This document shows positions 28,509 through 38,337 of a stretch of 64,000 bases of DNA, one piece after another; the stretch's first letter is position 1; each line of letters begins with the position of its first letter. The position numbers and the translations under genes were made by a program. The DNA comes from Promethearchaeota archaeon (GTDB taxonomy: Archaea > Asgardarchaeota > Lokiarchaeia > Sigyniarchaeales > SOKP01). The stretch covers positions 248,001 to 312,000 of the forward strand of contig JAHPZE010000003.1 in NCBI GenBank assembly GCA_019058365.1, read 5' to 3'. The notes below the pieces were generated by a model, which had not been told where the DNA came from, searched no databases, and was given only the letters and a program-made list of their open reading frames with translations.

Positions 28509-31298
28509 ATGGTTGAGTATGACGCGCAAAAAATAGAAAAGAAATGGCAACAAAAATGGGAAGAAGACAAAATCTTTGAAGTCAAAGTGGATCGAAAGAA
28601 AAAAAAATATTACGTATTAGAGATGTATCCATATCCTTCTGGTAAACTCCATATGGGGCACCTTAGAAATTACACTATCGGAGATTGCTATGCCAGGTTT
28701 AAAAGGATGAATGGGTTCAATGTACTTTACCCAATGGGTTATGATTCCTTTGGAATGCCAGCAGAAAATGCAGCAATAGATCATGGTGCTAATCCAGAAG
28801 AATGGACCAATAAAAATATAAATACAATGAAAAACCAGCAAAAAAGGATTGGGCTTTCATATGATTGGACAAGAGAAATATATAGTCATAATCCTAACTT
28901 TTATAAATGGGACCAATGGTTTTTTTTGCAGATGCTAGAAAAGGGATTAGCATATAGACAAGAAAGTTATGTCAATTGGTGCCCAAAATGTGTTACAGTT
29001 TTAGCTAACGAACAGGCTCAAGGAGGAAGATGCTGGAGATGCAACTCTCTCGTTGATCAAAAGTTTTTAACACAATGGTTCCTAAAAATAAGAGATTACG
29101 CAGAGGAACTATTAGAGGGGTTAAACATTGTCGATTGGCCAGAGAAAGTTCAAGTTATGCAACAAAACTGGATTGGAAAATCTGAAGGGACCATCATTAA
29201 ATTCCCAATTGTTGGAGAGGATAAAACTATAGATATATTTACAACAAGACCTGATACACTTTTTGGAGTTACATTTATGGTTTTTGCTCCAGAACATCCT
29301 TGGGTTCGTGAATGGGTGATAAAAACTGAATATGAGAAATCTTTCCAAAAAATTTATGATGATGTAATGCATCAAGATAAATTTAAAAGATCCTCCATTG
29401 AAATAGAGAAAAAGGGGCTATTTATCGGAAAATATGCCATAAATCCGATTAACAATGAAGAAGTACCTATATATATTGGCAATTTCGTTATTTATGAATA
29501 TGGTGCTGGTGCTGTTATGGCAGTACCTGCACATGATCAAAGAGATTTTGAGTTCGCTAAAGAATATGATATTCCCATAAAAATTGTTATTCAACCACAT
29601 GATTACGAATTAAATGTTATCAAAATGAAAAGAGCCTATGAGAGTGATGGGATTCTCGTAAATTCAGAGGAATTCAATGGTATGGAAAATCGATCTGCAA
29701 TCAATATAATAACTGAAAAATTAGAAGAAATCAATATGGGACATGCAACGATAAATTATAAACTTAGAGATTGGGGAATTTCACGTCAGCGTTATTGGGG
29801 GTGCCCAATTCCTGTTATATATTGTGAAGAATGTGGTATGCTCCCAGTACCATATAAAGACTTACCTGTTTATTTACCAAAAGATGTTTCATTTACCAAG
29901 ACAGGTAATCCATTAGAAACAAGTGAAAGTTTTCTTAACACTCAATGTCCTAAATGTGGTAATAACGCAAAGCGAGAGACAGATACAATGGATACTTTTA
30001 TAGATAGTTCTTGGTATTTCTTTGCTTATTGTGATCCTCCCTCTGCCGAATCAAATATACCTTATACTAAAGCTAAAGTAAATTATTGGGGTAATGTCGA
30101 TCAGTATATTGGAGGTATAGAACATGCAGTTATGCACCTAATTTATGCTAGATTTTTTACAAAAGTAGCTCGAGATCTAGGTCTTCACAAATTTGATGAG
30201 CCTTTTCAATCTTTACTCACCCAAGGAATGATTAATAAAGCTCATCCCTTCTGTACTAACTGTAATACTTTCCTTATGAAGGCTGATTTAAATCAAATGA
30301 AGTGTAGAAAATGTGGAAGTATAGATCTTATTCAAAAGTCAGTAAAGATGAGTAAAAGTTATGGAAATACCGTAAATCCGGAAGATATAATTGAGAAATA
30401 TGGAGCAGATGCAGCAAGATTTTTTATTTTATTTGGAGCAAGCCCATCATCGGGATTAGAATGGTCTGAAGAGGGTGTTGATTATGCTAATAAATTTATT
30501 AGAAACATATTTACATTGTTAACTGAACCTCCTAAAAATAAACATGAAAATCCAACAACAAGAGATACATTGATCCAGTACTATTTAAATAAAATAATTA
30601 AAGAATTCACAGAAAACATGAAGAAGCTCGCAATAAGGAATGCTGTTAATAATTTGATACAATTTTCATCAGAGTTTGGAAAATACAAAAATGAGGGGAT
30701 TATTAGCGAGATTTTCGAAGAATGTAAGGAAAAATTACTTTTATTACTTCACCCTATAGCTCCTCATATGACAGAAGAAATTTGGGAAATAAGTGGTAGA
30801 AAAGGATACTTGAGCTTAGCATCATGGCCTTCCTATGATGATAAACTACTTACTCAAGAATCTGATTATAAATGGAAATTACTGAATAATATCTTAGCAG
30901 ATATTAATAACATAAAAATAGTGATGAAAAAAGATACTATGGATAAAATCTCAATAATTATTGCCGATCAGTGGAAATCAAAGTTTTATAATAAACTAAT
31001 GTTGTTATTAGAAGATACTAAGAACCAGGGAGAAATTATGAAAAAATTAATGCAAAATAATGAATTAAAAATACATGGAAAATATGTCAGTTATACAGTT
31101 AGTAAAATTATGAAAAATATAGGAAAATATCAAAAATTTACACTCCCATCTGAAGATGAGTATATTTTTTTTAATGAAATAAAGTCAATAATTGAGAATA
31201 AGTTCCAATCTAAAGTAAACATTAATTTTGAAAAAGATTCAATTGAACAAAAAGCAGCCCATGCACTCCCAGGTAAGCCAGCAATCATTATTTCCTAA
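28509..31298 (+). CDS. leuS: Leucyl-tRNA synthetase, bacterial type
   Basis: 929 residues, class I. HIGH-equivalent HMGH is at 48-51 (in KLHMGHLRNYTIGD) and KMSKS is at 613-617. Zinc-type CPKC...CWRC (about 160-180) and CEEC...CPKC (about 445-490) pairs are in the positions of bacterial LeuRS. The CP1 editing domain follows 'QNWIGKSEG' and contains TTRPDTLFG and AVPAHDQRDFEFA. The order and wording match bacterial, not archaeal/eukaryotic, LeuRS, so the gene was probably acquired from bacteria. Just before KMSKS lies a Cys4 ribbon (CTNC...CRKC, about 583-602) in the place of the leucine-specific insert. No archaeal leuS is seen in this window. Confidence 0.96.
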   Translation: MVEYDAQKIEKKWQQKWEEDKIFEVKVDRKKKKYYVLEMYPYPSGKLHMGHLRNYTIGDCYARFKRMNGFNVLYPMGYDSFGMPAENAAIDHGANPEEWTNKNINTMKNQQKRIGLSYDWTREIYSHNPNFYKWDQWFFLQMLEKGLAYRQESYVNWCPKCVTVLANEQAQGGRCWRCNSLVDQKFLTQWFLKIRDYAEELLEGLNIVDWPEKVQVMQQNWIGKSEGTIIKFPIVGEDKTIDIFTTRPDTLFGVTFMVFAPEHPWVREWVIKTEYEKSFQKIYDDVMHQDKFKRSSIEIEKKGLFIGKYAINPINNEEVPIYIGNFVIYEYGAGAVMAVPAHDQRDFEFAKEYDIPIKIVIQPHDYELNVIKMKRAYESDGILVNSEEFNGMENRSAINIITEKLEEINMGHATINYKLRDWGISRQRYWGCPIPVIYCEECGMLPVPYKDLPVYLPKDVSFTKTGNPLETSESFLNTQCPKCGNNAKRETDTMDTFIDSSWYFFAYCDPPSAESNIPYTKAKVNYWGNVDQYIGGIEHAVMHLIYARFFTKVARDLGLHKFDEPFQSLLTQGMINKAHPFCTNCNTFLMKADLNQMKCRKCGSIDLIQKSVKMSKSYGNTVNPEDIIEKYGADAARFFILFGASPSSGLEWSEEGVDYANKFIRNIFTLLTEPPKNKHENPTTRDTLIQYYLNKIIKEFTENMKKLAIRNAVNNLIQFSSEFGKYKNEGIISEIFEECKEKLLLLLHPIAPHMTEEIWEISGRKGYLSLASWPSYDDKLLTQESDYKWKLLNNILADINNIKIVMKKDTMDKISIIIADQWKSKFYNKLMLLLEDTKNQGEIMKKLMQNNELKIHGKYVSYTVSKIMKNIGKYQKFTLPSEDEYIFFNEIKSIIENKFQSKVNINFEKDSIEQKAAHALPGKPAIIIS

Positions 31299-31456
31299 TT
31301 TTTTATATTATTATCGTATTAAAGTATGAAAAAGAATCAATTTCTACAAGGTTTTATTAACTTTAGATTAAATAAATTATTATTAATTTGAATATATTAA
31401 AATTTGAAAAAAAAGCGCTAAATTAATTTCCAAATATAAAAATCATTTTAAAACAA

Positions 31457-32326
31457 ATGACAATATACGAACTCAGTATTATTTCTACTACAGGATTCCC
31501 TTATTATAACACAATTATTAAAGCTGTACCGGAAGGTGTAAAACTCTTTCTTAGATTTTTTGATTTTTCAAAAAACATGCCTATCCTTCAAGATCAATTA
31601 GATTTTGATTCAAAATTCGACCTTACAGCAGGACTTATATCTGCATTATTTGAATTTGCTCGAAATATCGATAAAAAAATAGAAGTACTTGAGTTTAAAT
31701 CTAAAAAAGAAAGACAGACATCTAAAAAAATAGATAAAAGAAAAAATTTTCAAGGAGATGTATTAATTACAGCACAAACAGAAACTTTTTTATTACACAA
31801 ATCTGTTAGAGAAAAGATAAAACTCATCTATTATAATTTTATAAATTCTAAGACTCCTCTTGATTCTGCTGATAATATCCATAAAAGTGAAGAAAATAAA
31901 ATCGTAGATATTTTAACAGATTCAATTGCGCGACAAATAATATCAAAACATAAAATTGATATTAAACGCTTAGCAAATGATTTTTTGAGTGATATGAAAG
32001 ATTATGGTTTATGGGGGATTTGCATAGCCTCATTTGACCTTTCCCCTATTATCACTTTTGGAAAAAAATATTCATTAGAGAATGTTTACCATATTTTAAG
32101 ACATATTGGATATATTCCTGAAATAACTCCCTTGGAATGGATTTATAGACAATCATTTTTCTCCGAAGAACCAATTCAAGTATGTATTATTAAATCGGAT
32201 ATTGGAGCCACGATTGAAAATAGTTTATTTGAGCCCTTCTTTTATTTACTTTTTGCTGATCCCCAGAGTTATTTTGGTGAATTCCCAGCAAAGCTTACTT
32301 CCGCTTTTAATAAAATTCTTGGTTAA
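31457..32326 (+). CDS. Longin-like domain protein (Asgard type), putative
   Basis: 289 residues, predicted cytosolic. The N-terminus (YELSIISTTGFPYYN) followed ~35-70 residues later by 'FDLTAGLISALFEFARNID' and 'IEVLEFKSK' is the strand-helix pattern of longin/roadblock-like profilin-fold domains, which in Asgards work with small GTPases. After a charged linker a helical region (~130-200) precedes a second alpha/beta part (~200-289) that I do not recognise. Neighbours are unrelated housekeeping genes. The longin call is by pattern only. Confidence 0.55.
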   Translation: MTIYELSIISTTGFPYYNTIIKAVPEGVKLFLRFFDFSKNMPILQDQLDFDSKFDLTAGLISALFEFARNIDKKIEVLEFKSKKERQTSKKIDKRKNFQGDVLITAQTETFLLHKSVREKIKLIYYNFINSKTPLDSADNIHKSEENKIVDILTDSIARQIISKHKIDIKRLANDFLSDMKDYGLWGICIASFDLSPIITFGKKYSLENVYHILRHIGYIPEITPLEWIYRQSFFSEEPIQVCIIKSDIGATIENSLFEPFFYLLFADPQSYFGEFPAKLTSAFNKILG

Positions 32327-32414
32327 GAAATTAAGTATGAGATAAAGAAGATTTCAGAAAATTAAGAATTCAATTAAGAAGAGAAATTAACTGATTTTTC
32401 ATTTAAAAGAGATA

Positions 32415-33185
32415 CTATTTAAAAGAGTTATTCGCCGCCTTTATTATTTGAAATAAAGAATCTGCTTGTAGTGAAGCGCCCCCAACTAATCCTCCATCGA
32501 TATTCTTTTTATTAAACAAATCTTCAGCATTACTTGGTTTAATTGATCCTCCATATTGTATTCTTATTAAGTCAGCAGTCTCCATTTCAAATTTATTACG
32601 TAACTTTTCACGTATGAAAATATGGATTTCTTCTGCTTGTTCTGGAGTGGCAGTGATCCCCGTTCCTATTGCCCAGATTGGTTCATAAGCTATTACAATT
32701 TTTAACATCTCTTCTTTTGTGAGATCTTTAAATGTTTCATTAATTTGGTATTTAATAACTTCCTTTGTTTTTCCCGCTTCTCTTTCTTCTAAATGTTCCC
32801 CTATACAAACTATGGGGTTCAAATTTACAGATAATGCCTTTTTAAGTTTTTTATTAATCAAAGCATCTGATTCTTTAAAAATGTCCCTTCTTTCACTATG
32901 ACCAAGAATGACATATTCAACGCCAATTTCTTTTAAAAATTTTGGTGATATCTCGCCTGTATATGCTCCCTTATCTTCAAAATACATGTTTTGTGCTCCT
33001 AATTTAATATTTGTATTCTTTAAAATTTCGTAAGCATTAGTTAGAACGGTAAAAGGTGCTGCAATTACTATGTCGACATTATAAATTTCTTCTAATAACG
33101 GAATTAAACTTTCTAACATTTCTCTTGATTCATTGGGAGTACCTCGATTCATTTTCCAATTACCACCAATAATAGGTTTTCGCAA
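32415..33185 (-). CDS. tpiA: Triosephosphate isomerase (long, bacterial/eukaryotic type)
   Basis: Interconverts DHAP and glyceraldehyde 3-phosphate in the cytosol. 256 residues. Catalytic residues are N9/K11 in GGNWKMN, H96 in ILGHSERR and E168 in AYEPIWAIGTG; the phosphate loop GGSIKPSNA is intact. Most archaeal TIMs are ~225 residues with a different N-terminus; this one has the bacterial/eukaryotic form and length. Translation starts at TTG 33185, supported by AGAGGT (minus strand, 33194-33199) 8 bp upstream; no ATG is available. Confidence 0.96.
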   Translation of the reverse strand: MRKPIIGGNWKMNRGTPNESREMLESLIPLLEEIYNVDIVIAAPFTVLTNAYEILKNTNIKLGAQNMYFEDKGAYTGEISPKFLKEIGVEYVILGHSERRDIFKESDALINKKLKKALSVNLNPIVCIGEHLEEREAGKTKEVIKYQINETFKDLTKEEMLKIVIAYEPIWAIGTGITATPEQAEEIHIFIREKLRNKFEMETADLIRIQYGGSIKPSNAEDLFNKKNIDGGLVGGASLQADSLFQIIKAANNSFK

Positions 33186-33317
33186 TATATTCTACCTCTG
33201 ACATTTTTTATAATATAAATTGATTAAATTTTCATTATAATTCAATTATAGAATATGTCTATAAAATTCTAACTAAAATTAATAAATTAATTTACAGTAA
33301 AAAGGAATAAGAAAAAA

Positions 33318-33821
33318 TTATTCAATTTTCGGGAGTTTTTCCTTTAATTTTGTCGTTCCTAATAATTTTTTTATTTCATTTATATCAGGACTCATAATCG
33401 TGGGTAGTCCTAATTGTGTACGTCTTCTTTCTATAGCGGGTTGCATAGGGATAGCTTTTCCATGTTCCATTACAGTCGATGCTTGACCTGTATAATGAGT
33501 AGGAGCTTCACCCCTCTCTACACTCATGTTTTTTAGAATTGTGAAAATTTCTGTTAGCTCGACCTTCTGAGGACAGACTTCATCACATGTATCGCATACC
33601 GTACAACCCCAAATATTAAATGAATTTTCTGCACCAAAAATTTTTTCTTTAAGTCCTAATAAAGCGTCTAAAATTAAGCGTCTTGGGTTATATCTACCTT
33701 CAGTAACTTGTGCTACAGGACACGCACCACTACAAGTTGCACATTGATAACAATATGCTAATGTATTGCCAATATCATTACCGAGAATTTGGTTTCTGAA
33801 ATCAAAATCTATAGTTGCCAT
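33318..33821 (-). CDS. hdrC: Heterodisulfide reductase subunit C-like Fe-S protein
   Basis: About 167 residues with two [4Fe-4S] motifs: CYQCATCSGACP (C24, C27, C30, C34) and CTVCDTCDEVCP (C73, C76, C79, C83), the HdrC pattern. HdrC passes electrons between HdrA and the HdrB active site. Neither hdrA nor hdrB is within this window, so its partners are encoded elsewhere, or it serves another oxidoreductase. I take ATG 33821 as the start; a TTG three codons earlier (33830) is possible. It precedes tpiA on the same strand with a 132-bp gap. Confidence 0.88.
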   Translation of the reverse strand: MATIDFDFRNQILGNDIGNTLAYCYQCATCSGACPVAQVTEGRYNPRRLILDALLGLKEKIFGAENSFNIWGCTVCDTCDEVCPQKVELTEIFTILKNMSVERGEAPTHYTGQASTVMEHGKAIPMQPAIERRRTQLGLPTIMSPDINEIKKLLGTTKLKEKLPKIE

Positions 33822-34062
33822 TTGAAACAATCAGTTTATCTTAATATTATTTAGTATAACTTATTGTTGATTTTAAAATTAATTCTTTTAAAAACATATT
33901 TTAAATTTAAAATTTTCTCCTTTATTTTGGTTCTCTTCTATTGTTTTTTAAGAGAAATTGTTTTTAAATTGTAAATGAAATTAATAAAAGGAATTAAATA
34001 TTTATTTCTACAATAATATAAAAAACATACAATAAAGCAAATAATTTAAAAATTGAGATGAT

Positions 34063-34419
34063 ATGACGAATATTGAAGAACTAAAAGAATTTGGCATTGA
34101 AATTACGGAAAATATGAAACAGGGGAAGGTTATAATAGATGTTTATACAACATGGTGCGGACCCTGCCGATTTTTAAGCCCAATATTAGAAAAATTAAAA
34201 GAGGAAGGACTAATTGAGTTAATAAAAGAAGATCTTGATCAAAACAGACCTCTTGGCGAAAAATTTGGTGTAACAGCAATACCTACACTTCTGTTTTTCA
34301 ATAATGGCGAATTATTAAATCATCCAATAGAGGTTCAAGGTCAATTGCTTGTTCGAAACGGTATTATGGTTGGAGCTGCTGGAGAACAAGTTATTAGGGA
34401 AATCGTTGATAGAATGTAG
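34063..34419 (+). CDS. Thioredoxin-fold protein
   Basis: 118 residues with the redox motif WCGPC (C32, C35) and a cis-Pro in TAIPTL (about residue 75). The segment before the last helix is longer than in classical thioredoxins (PIEVQGQLLVRNGIMVGAAG). It is cytosolic with no signal peptide. It likely reduces disulfides in client proteins. It stands alone between the divergent HdrC-like gene and the V4R pair; partnership with HdrC is only suggested by closeness. Confidence 0.92.
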   Translation: MTNIEELKEFGIEITENMKQGKVIIDVYTTWCGPCRFLSPILEKLKEEGLIELIKEDLDQNRPLGEKFGVTAIPTLLFFNNGELLNHPIEVQGQLLVRNGIMVGAAGEQVIREIVDRM

Positions 34420-34630
34420 TTTAATCCTTTCCACGTATAAATTCATTTCCGCTTTTTAAATATTTTTTCTCTCTATTGGTAAATGTCAAAAAAAGAGATT
34501 AAAAAGTTATTTTTTTCTCCTTAAATAAAATTTGAATTTCATACAAATAATCTATGTATTGAAATAAAAATTTTTTATTTAATGAAATTTTTTCAATATT
34601 TAATTTAATATCAGATTGGAAAAAAGAAAT

Positions 34631-35143
34631 ATGAATTTTTCAAGGAAAGAGCTAATAGAAACAGACGCAACGATGAATCAAATGAGAAATGCCATTTATA
34701 TATTGACACGATTAATGGAGAAAAATGGAATAAGTGATTCAAAAGATCATTTAAGAAGAATGGGACAAAATATTGCCAAAACTTATATTAACTATTGGCA
34801 ACCTACAAATATCGTTACAATAAATAATATCAAGGATGTTATAACAACTATATACCAAAAAGTTATGAATAGCGTAGTTTCTTTAGAAATCAATGAATTA
34901 GAAAGAGAAATTAGGGTTCAAGATTATAAATGTGCATTATGTAAGTATCAATACACTGATATAGAAATTGCAGGTTGTGAAATACTATTGGGGCTTATAT
35001 CTGAATTTATATCCCTTATAAGCAAGGAATCGTCTGATCCCTCATCAATTACTTTAGAACCATATAAAGTAAATGAATCTAGAGCTTATGGTAATAAATC
35101 GTGTATTCAAATATTCAAATATAAAATTGGAAAGGAGGGATAA
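34631..35143 (+). CDS. V4R / TRAPP Bet3-like domain protein (first of a pair)
   Basis: About 170 residues. The helical N-terminus is followed by the pattern of a V4R/Bet3 fold: 'VVSLEINELEREIRVQDYKCALCKYQY' then 'IAGCEILLGLISEFISLI' and a final strand 'SRAYGNKSCIQIFKYKI', where a Gly/Ser-x-Cys strand ends V4R domains. Bet3-like proteins are TRAPP subunits in eukaryotes, and homologues are recognised in Asgards. I use ATG 34631; a TTG at 34616 gives five more residues. The Shine-Dalgarno of the next gene overlaps the last codons of this one, so the pair is coupled. Confidence 0.65.
   Translation: MNFSRKELIETDATMNQMRNAIYILTRLMEKNGISDSKDHLRRMGQNIAKTYINYWQPTNIVTINNIKDVITTIYQKVMNSVVSLEINELEREIRVQDYKCALCKYQYTDIEIAGCEILLGLISEFISLISKESSDPSSITLEPYKVNESRAYGNKSCIQIFKYKIGKEG
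35134..35139 (+). promoter_or_regulatory. Shine-Dalgarno GGAGGG that fixes a TTG start
   Basis: GGAGGG lies 6 bp before TTG 35146 and inside the last codons of the upstream gene. It supports TTG as the real start and indicates translational coupling of the two V4R genes. Confidence 0.6.
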
Positions 35144-35145
35144 AC

Positions 35146-36618
35146 TTGGGTGCATTCCAATGGTTAATGAAAAAAATAACTAAAGTATTTGGACGATCCA
35201 CTAATGCGTTATTTTATACACTTTTATATCGAGAAATTCTTAAAGAGGTTAATGAAATTACTAATAATGAAAAAGAGAGCCTTATTATCCTCAGAGAAAT
35301 CGGAAAAAGATCAGCTTATGAATCATGTGAACGCCATTCAAGTATATTTAAATTTATGCCTGGGAACCCCAAAAAAGTTTTAGATTATTTTGAAATTCTA
35401 TGGGTTGTTGTTTTTGGAAGAGAATTAGAAGATTATACTTATGAAGAAATTCCTAAGGAGGAATCAAAATATAATGATTATATTTTAAAGATTAAAAATT
35501 GTCCAATTTGTGCTGGATATGGGCAAGATAAGGAAGATTCCTTTGATTTTGATAAAGTAAAAGATGATAAATCAGAAGGTTTAGCGTGTGGTTTATGTGG
35601 AATGTTAGAAAGTGTAGCTAATTTTATTTTGAAAACAAAACGGAACGATTATAGAATCCAAATAGTTGAACAAAAATGCATAGCTCGGGGTGGTGAATGT
35701 CTTCAATTTATTTGTAAAATTCATGATTATAAAGAATGGAAAGAACTGATGTCTTCTAGAACTGAAGAAAGGATTTCAACAGGGATTTATTTTGAAGAAA
35801 GTTTAGAAGAGGAAGAGATTGTTCAAGAAACCAAACTTGATATCATCGATAAACTCCAAGATGTTATTTCAATTGATAAATTAGAGGAATACCTTGATGA
35901 GCCTTTGGAATCAATAAAAGAGAGAGTTTCTGATATTATCAGAGATAAACTGAATATGGAACCTACACATTTCTTTGACTATTTCCGTAATTACGAGGAT
36001 GATATGATTCGGATAATAGGATACCTTGGAACTCATCTTATAAATGAATATGGGGGATTATTGGAAAAATCCTTTAAGAGTGAATGGTTTGCAAAAGTTT
36101 TTGGCTACATCTTCAAACAATTAAAAGAAATGACTCTATTATTCATTCCTTTAGATGTAATCCGTGATTATAATGAACTCTTAGTCAACTTTCTTGAAGG
36201 AGTAGCACCACAAGAAATGGTTGAGAATGTGAAACAATTTACCAGTAAAGATACAATAACTTATATCTTCGAAGGGGCTCAAATGGCGCTGCAGAATTTA
36301 GGAATTGATTTTTCTGAATTAAAAGAAAATGTTTGGGAAGAATTAAAAGCAGAACGGGAGGATGGATTAATATCTTCAGAAACTTCCACTATTGATAAAA
36401 CTCGTGAGCGTGTTCCTCAGATTATTAACATCCTTCAGGAATTACTAATGATAATTAATGATATTCTTACATTACCAATTAGAGTATTAATTTCAGAAAG
36501 CCATTATGGATTAAAGACAGCAATTAATTCCGTCGTTTCAGAAGAAGAAGGTTTATACGGTTCAATACGCGGGAAACTTGATAACATTTTTGACCAAATT
36601 CAAGATATAAGAAAATAA
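35146..36618 (+). CDS. V4R-domain protein with a long helical C-terminal region (second of a pair)
   Basis: 490 residues from TTG 35146. Residues ~20-205 form a V4R/Bet3-like domain: 'KNCPICAGYGQ', 'GLACGLCGMLESVANFIL' and the closing 'KCIARGGECLQFICKIHDY' strand with its typical GG-x-C. Residues ~240-490 are amphipathic helices without membrane segments and end in '...GKLDNIFDQIQDIRK'. It is 2 bp downstream of the first V4R gene; the two may form a heterodimer. Decayed copies of this gene's 3' end occur at 38338-38478 and 39764-39808. Confidence 0.72.
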   Translation: MGAFQWLMKKITKVFGRSTNALFYTLLYREILKEVNEITNNEKESLIILREIGKRSAYESCERHSSIFKFMPGNPKKVLDYFEILWVVVFGRELEDYTYEEIPKEESKYNDYILKIKNCPICAGYGQDKEDSFDFDKVKDDKSEGLACGLCGMLESVANFILKTKRNDYRIQIVEQKCIARGGECLQFICKIHDYKEWKELMSSRTEERISTGIYFEESLEEEEIVQETKLDIIDKLQDVISIDKLEEYLDEPLESIKERVSDIIRDKLNMEPTHFFDYFRNYEDDMIRIIGYLGTHLINEYGGLLEKSFKSEWFAKVFGYIFKQLKEMTLLFIPLDVIRDYNELLVNFLEGVAPQEMVENVKQFTSKDTITYIFEGAQMALQNLGIDFSELKENVWEELKAEREDGLISSETSTIDKTRERVPQIINILQELLMIINDILTLPIRVLISESHYGLKTAINSVVSEEEGLYGSIRGKLDNIFDQIQDIRK

Positions 36619-36865
36619 GTCCATGAGACCTAAATAAGGTGATTTTAGACTCCCGCAATTCAATCTTCTTCTATACTCCATTTTTCTTCAATTTGGTCTG
36701 GAGTCATAACATTAAACCAACTCCGAAAATCTCACCTAAAGTTAGAGGGATAGTATGTTTTTTTAATAATGAAGGTGTATATATTTTTTAAGCTCATACC
36801 CTTTTTTCTCATATTTATAGTCATATCTCTGCGATATTTAGATAAAATGGGTTTTAAATCTTTCG
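36619..36865. other. Intergenic region with tiny gene remnants
   Basis: No full gene is seen. On the minus strand a 16-codon frame (36660-36707, beginning Met-Thr-Pro-Asp-Gln) overlaps by ATGA the end of a further short open piece reading ...IPLTLGEIFGVGLML. The coupled arrangement suggests leftovers of two small genes, but neither is long enough to name. Confidence 0.3.
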
Positions 36866-38137
36866 CTACCTTCTTTTTTTAAGGAATCCTTTTAATTCAT
36901 CTTCATAATATGTGAATCTCCAGAAATCTCCATCGGATTTAAATTCCCCACAAAAAGGACAAAAGTCAAATTCAGTTGATATTATATTTTTACAAAAGCC
37001 ACACTCAACATTTATTATTTCTTTTTTTTTTAACTTCTTTAAAAATTTTTTAAAATGATTTTTGTAAGGGAATTGTTTATCGAGAGCTAATGCTATAAGT
37101 TCAGCATTATCTATCTTTTTGGCGTTTTCTTTTATTGCTTGATATGCTTTTATATTATTGATTTCTCCAAGAGCCCATGCGGCAGCTTGACGTATTATCA
37201 AATCAAGCGATTCCATTTTTAATAACTCTATGAGAGGTTCTATTGCACTTATATCTTTCAATTTACCAAGTGCTAAAGCAGAACAAACACGTATTTTTTT
37301 ATTATTTTCTACTGAATATCGATTTTCATTTAAGAGATCTATTAGAAACCTTATATGTTTTTTGCTACCTATTCTTCCAAGTGTTCTAGGGATTTCATAT
37401 TTCCTTTCATCATCATAATCCTGATTTTTATAATATTCAATTAATGCTTCTATTGCTTTTACATCACCAATTCTAGCAAGCATTTCATGCACGTACTCTC
37501 TAACTGAATGATTAGAATCTTTTAAAGCTTCACATAAAGAATCTATAGGAAATATATCCATTTTTTCCTTATGATAAAATTGAGAAAAAACTAAATCTCT
37601 CAATTGGTTAGCCGCAGTTTTACGAACATCCTCTGAAAGATGAAATAAAGCATAGTTTAACTGTTCGATTACATTTATTCCACCAATGTTTTTTAATTTA
37701 TAGATTATTGATTTTATCATATCAATATCTTGTTCCTTATATAATTTATTGGTAAGAAGTTCAATTGCTTTAGGATTATCCCACCCTGACAAAATCTTTA
37801 AGGTAATATTAACAATTTCAGAATCATCATGATACAATGATTTTTCTAATACTTCTTGCCATGGACCTATAAATCCAGATATTTTACTAAATCCCAAGAA
37901 TTCTCGTATCGCATCCTCAGAACTACTATGATTATATTTTTTACCTATTTCCCAAAATTTCTTAGATAAATTATTAAGATCCTCTTTTTTATTCGTATGC
38001 AATGCTTCTCTCATTAATCGAAAGCTATCGCTAACTGATTGATCATGTTGGATTTCTCCTCGTTTTTCCAATAAAGCTATATATTTAATGTAACTCTCAA
38101 ATAATTGTTTTTCCTTTAATTTATCTTCTTCTGACAT
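36866..38137 (-). CDS. HEAT-repeat protein with C-terminal zinc ribbon
   Basis: 423 residues. Residues ~90-345 are HEAT/PBS-lyase-type repeats, e.g. 'DSNHSVREYVHEMLARIGD' and 'ESLDLIIRQAAAWALGEI'. The C-terminus carries a zinc ribbon: CGFC (about 381-384) and CPFCG (about 396-400). It is cytosolic with no membrane segment. PBS-lyase-type HEAT proteins are usually adaptors rather than enzymes, and the ribbon may bind nucleic acid or a partner. It is transcribed towards the V4R gene and has no operon partner. Confidence 0.8.
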   Translation of the reverse strand: MSEEDKLKEKQLFESYIKYIALLEKRGEIQHDQSVSDSFRLMREALHTNKKEDLNNLSKKFWEIGKKYNHSSSEDAIREFLGFSKISGFIGPWQEVLEKSLYHDDSEIVNITLKILSGWDNPKAIELLTNKLYKEQDIDMIKSIIYKLKNIGGINVIEQLNYALFHLSEDVRKTAANQLRDLVFSQFYHKEKMDIFPIDSLCEALKDSNHSVREYVHEMLARIGDVKAIEALIEYYKNQDYDDERKYEIPRTLGRIGSKKHIRFLIDLLNENRYSVENNKKIRVCSALALGKLKDISAIEPLIELLKMESLDLIIRQAAAWALGEINNIKAYQAIKENAKKIDNAELIALALDKQFPYKNHFKKFLKKLKKKEIINVECGFCKNIISTEFDFCPFCGEFKSDGDFWRFTYYEDELKGFLKKRR

Positions 38138-38337
38138 GGAGTTCAGATTCCCTCTTTTCTTATATTCAGTTGTTTCTCATAATTTAAATATCTTTTCGAT
38201 CATCTTATATATATACCTTATATAAAAGACCCACTTCACTCTCTTTATCCATAATTTCAATAAAAGTATAAAATCTTTAATTCAATTCTTCTCCCAAACT
38301 TTCTTTGAATCTTTCTACTCGTAGAATCATCTTTCAC

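Noticed and set aside
36660..36707. A possible antitoxin gene of 16 codons
   Set aside because: It is too short to support; listed only as an intergenic remnant.
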